Notes under the pieces: generated by a model
Database searches by the model: none
What the model saw: only the letters and a program-made list of their open reading frames with translations
What the model was told of the DNA's origin: nothing
Shown here: positions 60,001 through 64,000 of the stretch, piece by piece
Layout: each line of letters starts with the position of its first letter
Numbering within the stretch: the stretch's first letter is position 1
Assembly: GCA_013076295.1 (NCBI GenBank)
Contig: RQOL01000531.1
Coordinates: forward strand, 682,001 to 746,000
DNA length: 64,000 bases
Direction of reading: 5' to 3'
From: Sanderia malayensis
Taxonomy: Eukaryota; Cnidaria; Scyphozoa; Semaeostomeae; Pelagiidae
Translations under genes and position numbers: made by a program

Positions 60001-62995
60001 GCCCCCAAAAGAATCAATCAAAAATTTCCATCAAATGAGCATCCACCCCGGGTGCCTAATACAGTGAAGGTGCAATTTAATGCGAGTTCAAGTTGGGCCT
60101 AGTATGCGATGACTTTTTCAGTTGGAGTTTCAGAGATTTGAGTAGCAGAATTTCTGAATTTTTCAGCAAGTTCCAGCGCCCGGGACTTTTGACACGTCGG
60201 AAACTACTTTCATTAAACGACTTTCTTATAAAACGAAAAGCATCTTCAAATAAAACATAATCTGACACATTTTAAAAACACGAAAACATAATAAAAGACG
60301 ATTTGCCTCTCGAAATAGAAAAATCACAATAGCATTGAATTAAGATAAGAGGACAACTCGGTTTCGACAACGAGTTTAACGCATGAATTTAAGCGACTCT
60401 ATTCGGACGTGATTTTGATGATGTGGGAATTCATCGGCTGTTTCAAAATTTAACCATGCATTCTTAAAACCCTTCCCAACGATGCTTGGCCATTTCGCAT
60501 GCTTGTGAACTGTCAACATCGATTTGATTGAATCAAAATCAAACATTATTTCAGAATGCCTGAATGAAAACGACACGCTAGCATCAAATATTTATCGCCA
60601 GTTTTCCCAGTTTCAATTGCACGCTTCGTGAAATCGGTTATGTGCTTCGTGCAACCATCAACTTGTCCATCCTTTTGTTTGTTTGCTTGTGTTTATCTTT
60701 AGCTGACAAATATCGCTGTATCTATCAAACTAACATGTTTTGTATGTATTTGATAATCCACTTGGTTTGTTAAGCGAAGTATTTCTAACTTATGATTTTG
60801 GCCTATGCTTCATATCGGAGAGGCTTCGTGGGCTGTGACGTCAGAGAATGGTGGCATATCAGTACATCTCGAGGGGTTTTCTGTTTTGCAAGCGCCCTAA
60901 CACGACTGTGGCACACATTAATAGACACCTTTATGCATGGCATATCATGTATTTTAATGCAGCCAAAATGAACAGAAATTAAAAGGTATCAAGCATCCCT
61001 TCACGCATACCAACTCAACTTTGCATTTGATGCAGGCGAGGTTAAAACAGTTCAAAGCAATGTTGCTTGAACAAAACAAAACAAATTCTAAACCTCCTTG
61101 CATCGAAGTTTGAAGTTTCTCGATATCGTTTGCAAGCAATGTTTAGCCCATTAAAAGTTTCAACTAGAAACTTTTTAATCCCTAAATCTGCATATAGCTC
61201 ACGAACAGCATTTTGAACCTGGAAAAAGACGTTAAAAGCAAGCTCGGGCCATTTACAATTAATTTCAAGCCCTTTTCAAGCCTCTATCTCTGCCTCTTTA
61301 GAGCATATATTAAGTAAAAAATATTCAACATTGAAATGCACATGCAACTTAGCGAATTTTTCAATTAAAACTAGGCCATTTATTATTGAACATACTTATG
61401 ACAGAAAATGCCACGTGTGCACAGATTTTACATGCCACGTGGTTAAGTGATGCGGTCAGACTATGCATTGTAACAATTTAATATATCTAATTGAATTTCT
61501 TCGAAAAACCTTTTTGTTATCTTGTTGACTTTTCGTGTCAATTGCAACAGGTCTCCAGATTTTCTCTTTCAAATGACAATAAATTTTTAACGAAACGCAA
61601 AAGCCGCAATCTTAAGCAGCAATTTAAATCATTCATGCAACATATAACATAGTCCTGTCATCTTGATCCTTTTTTTTAGGATTCCCATGTGCATTTGATC
61701 GCTTCATACCCCACGTTCATAAAACAAAATGTCTGGCTAGATTCAAGAAGAGTAGTCATAGGGGAGGATGAGATGAGAACCTTGGAGACAAAAAATAGAG
61801 TAGAGACAGAAAGAGAGTGAGAGGATATGTAAAACCGACTTACCTTTTGAACTCCAAGTGACACAAACGTCTTGAATCCGGGTGGGACAGCAAAACCAGA
61901 AGAGCTGAAGGGTGTTTCAGCTTGATCATGAATGAAAACCCGCACACCGCCTTCTTGTATGTCTCTCATGTATTCATGGGTCTCTAAGTCAAGTTGGATC
62001 TCGAATCCATGAAATAGGCCGGTTTCATTTAGCGTCAATACGCGGTGTCCCTGCAGGCCAGAGTTGAACGTGTAGCACAGTTGTCCGTTCGTGTGATGAT
62101 AAGCAGTCATGTTCGTGTAGTTACACGGGGTCGGCCTATTCGCGGCTGTATTGCTAAACTCCCAGATGCAGTTCATGAACATGTCTTCAATCCGATGCGA
62201 GGCTTTGCGCATCATGGAGGCGAGAGTCGCACCGTTTATGTCAAAACTTTCATTTTTCTTGAATTCGTAATCACGATCATCGCGTAAATAAACCTCACCC
62301 AGGGGCGTGCCGTTGATTTTGGAAAAGCGCAAATCGTTTAGATTGCAGAAACTAATGGCTGGAAACGTCAGATAGTTCTCGTACTCAATCGTTGAGGTGG
62401 TAGAAAAAGGATTCTGGAAATAAAGCGTGATACTGTCCTTCAACTCTTTCAAGAACATTGCTGCCATCACGACCGTAATAACAAACCATATGAATCGTCG
62501 TATGTAAAATGTCTTCGTGAATATGAACCTGAAGCCGTGTAAAGTCGATTCTTTGGTGAAGCGTGTGAATATCTGCTTGGCCGTAAGTCGATCTTCTACT
62601 ATTTTGTTCACACGACGCACCAGCCGTGCCTTCATGCCTGCACGCCGAAATCTGTCCAATGCCGCACTTTTCAAAGCGGGATTAAGAACGAGGTTTGGTG
62701 CGGGCACGTCTTGAGCATCAGCCAACTCTTTACTTTCTTCGTTATTAACACTGTCTAATACATCTCCGTTGCTTTGCCCAGAGTTATTGCCATTGTCTGT
62801 GGCTCGTTTCTTGACAGCAAACGGATTACTGTACTTTGAATTGAAGTCCCTTAACAGTAGACGGTCTTTAGTTGGATCGCCCTGCTTCTCCTCCACTTCA
62901 TTGATAGTTTTGGCCAGACTGTTGCTGCTACCATCATAATTATCGTTGATATGTCGCTGTGCGCGAAGAAAAATAGCCCGAGTATTTGTAGCCAT
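51058..62995 (-). CDS. DEG/ENaC (ASIC-like) sodium channel subunit
   Basis: Six exons: 62995-61844, 54381-54234, 52497-52438, 51788-51608, 51478-51387 and 51263-51058, giving 612 aa. A long cytosolic N-terminus (~150 aa) leads to the gating HG motif (H153-G154), TM1 at about 167-185 and the post-TM1 FPAISFCN. A cysteine-rich extracellular domain follows (CKCRG, FPLCSLKQTLEC, CPEDCYSTHFSAQLS). The pore/TM2 segment GDVGGQLGLMLGASVLTLVE has the GAS selectivity filter at 556-558. Trimeric amiloride-sensitive Na+ channels of this family are gated by protons, peptides or force; the ligand cannot be read from sequence. Intron 1 is 7.5 kb and holds several transposons. The C-tail is short and basic then polar. 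Confidence 0.94.
53394..53795. mobile_element. 402-bp TIR element with CACGTTTT ends
   Basis: About 25 bp at each end (cacgttttttttttataagaa then acc) are perfect inverted repeats, and TA flanks both sides (53392-53393, 53796-53797). The interior is built of taagaaactttt-type words. It is non-coding, so a MITE-like element mobilised in trans. It lies in intron 2 of the channel gene's second-exon region (between exons 2 and 3). Confidence 0.85.
54088..54193. mobile_element. 106-bp MITE-like element with CTGTAATGCTTT ends
   Basis: ctgtaatgctttaaaataaa at the left and caaagcattacag at the right form inverted ends around ataaacgcc repeats. It sits about 40 bp from the 5' splice site of channel exon 2, within intron 2. 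Similar aaacgcc words recur at 51890-52250, probably a related older copy. Confidence 0.65.
56164..58358. mobile_element. hAT-like element (outer)
   Basis: The left end cagtggcggatccagagggg and reverse-complemented right end ggggcggatccag match. Both sides carry the direct repeat TGCCCAT (56157-56163 and 58359-58365), suiting the roughly 8-bp target duplications of hAT elements. Gcacccctcagatttt occurs inside both ends. It is split by the element at 56317-57516 and lies in intron 1 of the channel gene. No transposase frame is visible. Confidence 0.75.
56317..57516. mobile_element. hAT-like element (inner), inserted in the outer one
   Basis: The ends ggcgcggatccag and (reverse-complemented) ggcgcggatccag match, flanked by the direct repeat TCCAGCA (56310-56316, 57517-57523). 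The interior has three copies of attggcttgcgac near 57059-57132. A perfect 18-bp palindrome lies at 57474-57491 (ccgtcgcagctgcgacgg). A small minus-strand ORF with FRCTMCEKGLNG looks zinc-finger-like but lacks correct C2H2 spacing. Confidence 0.72.
60376..61218 (-). CDS. Possible two-exon coding relic nested in channel intron 1
   Basis: An open frame at 61218-61094, preceded by a good acceptor (tttttccag), gives VQNAVRELYADLGIKKFLVE and onward to CKRYRETSNFDA. It ends in a possible GTTTAG donor with two bases over. A second frame at 60559-60376, after acceptor ttttcattcag, begins with the complementary one base. It gives HSEIMFDFDSIKSMLTVHKH and onward to a TAA. The join is in phase and both parts have protein-like composition. 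No start exon and no known family were found. It could be a relic of a nested gene or transposon, or chance. Confidence 0.35.
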
Positions 62996-64000
62996 TGTTC
63001 AGACGATCCAGCAGGACATAAGGAAAAGATGTTTCAAGGACAAGAGGATGTTTTAGGACGAGAAAAAGATCGATATCTCTTTCTTCTCTACAATGTGTAT
63101 ACACTGCTCGTGAACCACAGCCAGCTAATTGATTGTTATTACCATGCAGGCCATTTATTCAAATTTCTTAGCCTTACTATGAAATCGCTTGTGTGAGCAG
63201 CATGTTTTCCCGTCGTTACTTGTTTTCTTAGCTATTTATTTATTTATTTCTCTCTTTGTCTATTTCTTTATTTATCACGAGTCGTCACAGTATGGCTTGA
63301 GAAATAATATGACTACTGTTTTTCCATTCCTCGAGGACAATTCATACCACTGTAAACTAGATAAATCTCGGTAAATTTAGTCGATAAATTTCTAATCTTG
63401 AATTCTCTCCAATAAATCTGCCGTTTGTTGTGTAGTAAAATTGTACGATAAAATGATATATTATACGCTGTCTACTTTTCCGTCAAATTATATATATTAT
63501 ACAAATATATAATCGAAAGAAGATATCTTGCGACGAAGACAAAATTTACAGCTGTTGATACCTGCCTTGGTTTCTTGTTAAAACCGATAACCAAAGAGCA
63601 ACGGTAAATCAGCGAAAATTCCAACGAAAACACGAAAATTGCTTTCAATTTCAATCAAGCCAGCAAGAGCAGGTCGCTTTGGCAAATAACTAAAACACCA
63701 TTAATTGTCCATTATATGTTCGCCGACGATAAAAACATCTCCGATTTGTTAATGTTAATTGCATTGAAAGCACGGGAGAACGAGACGACACCGTTATCAA
63801 TGTACAATGTATGGAGCAAGTGCAAAACTTCCTAGACTGAACAAACGAACGCGATTTTTCTACAGATACAAACCAGCGACGACTGACAAAGTACACGAAG
63901 GTTGACCTGAATTTTCTTGATGTGAAAGTTGTACAAGCGAACAGCCTCGCAAGTTTACGAACGCAGTTCAGTTGTCAAGTGCTGAAAATGAAGACGACGA
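62996..64000. other. Upstream of the channel gene: no gene seen
   Basis: This is the presumed promoter and 5' UTR of the channel gene, AT-rich, with no supported exon. An ATG at 63988 on the plus strand opens only four codons before the window ends, so nothing can be said about it. Confidence 0.5.

Noticed and set aside
61760..61844. Channel exon 1 continuing past the GTAAGT donor
   Set aside because: The extension is hydrophobic, not family-like, and ends soon. Splicing at GTAAGT gives the expected join to IKNLPPPFTTEC.
63988..64000. ATG opening a gene at the right edge
   Set aside because: Only four codons are visible, which is not enough to support a call.

Overview
The window is intron-rich, AT-rich animal nuclear DNA. 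Genes have GT-AG introns of roughly 50 to 7,500 bases, the repertoire is metazoan (a piRNA-type Tudor protein, eIF3a, an SLC17 transporter, a DEG/ENaC channel), and there are many small TA-flanked inverted-repeat transposons. My best guess is an early-branching animal, most likely a cnidarian (anthozoan-like). This is inferred from general gene and repeat character, not from a diagnostic marker. I see no rRNA, CRISPR array, operon structure or recognisable viral gene.

Layout. 1-655 is a 61-bp minisatellite. 1831-3666 (+) is an intronless membrane-anchored type-B carboxylesterase. All other substantial genes lie on the minus strand: an RRM-MYND-multi-Tudor protein (5438-13191, 7 exons, 1618 aa); eIF3a (13931-22945, 20 exons, 1071 aa) with a tiny ORF diverging from its promoter; a purple acid phosphatase (23745-27190, 6 exons, 589 aa); a three-deep nest of transposons (27756-29650) around a broken ORF; a helical-repeat (PPR-like) protein with one CCCH zinc finger (29718-39464, 18 exons, 1470 aa); an unrecognised acidic protein (39886-42204) whose C-terminal coding segment (39645-39827) is interrupted; an SLC17 transporter (43431-48881, 10 exons, 533 aa); and an ASIC-like DEG/ENaC channel (51058-62995, 6 exons, 612 aa) whose 7.5-kb first intron holds nested hAT-like elements and a possible two-exon coding relic.

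The exon chains were built by hand by matching splice phases. For the five main multi-exon genes the summed exon lengths are exact multiples of three from ATG to stop, which is a strong internal check. The Tudor protein and the CCCH helical-repeat protein may both act in germline RNA control, but the others look like unrelated housekeeping, transport and signalling genes.

The most unusual observations are: a degenerate inverted copy of the MYND exon in the intron just upstream of that exon, so the pre-mRNA could fold on itself; an exact 651-bp in-frame duplication of a Tudor module; the three-level transposon nest, where removing the innermost element rejoins a reading frame; GTTGGT tandem 5' splice sites in three different genes; and a C-terminal segment broken by an in-frame TAG.
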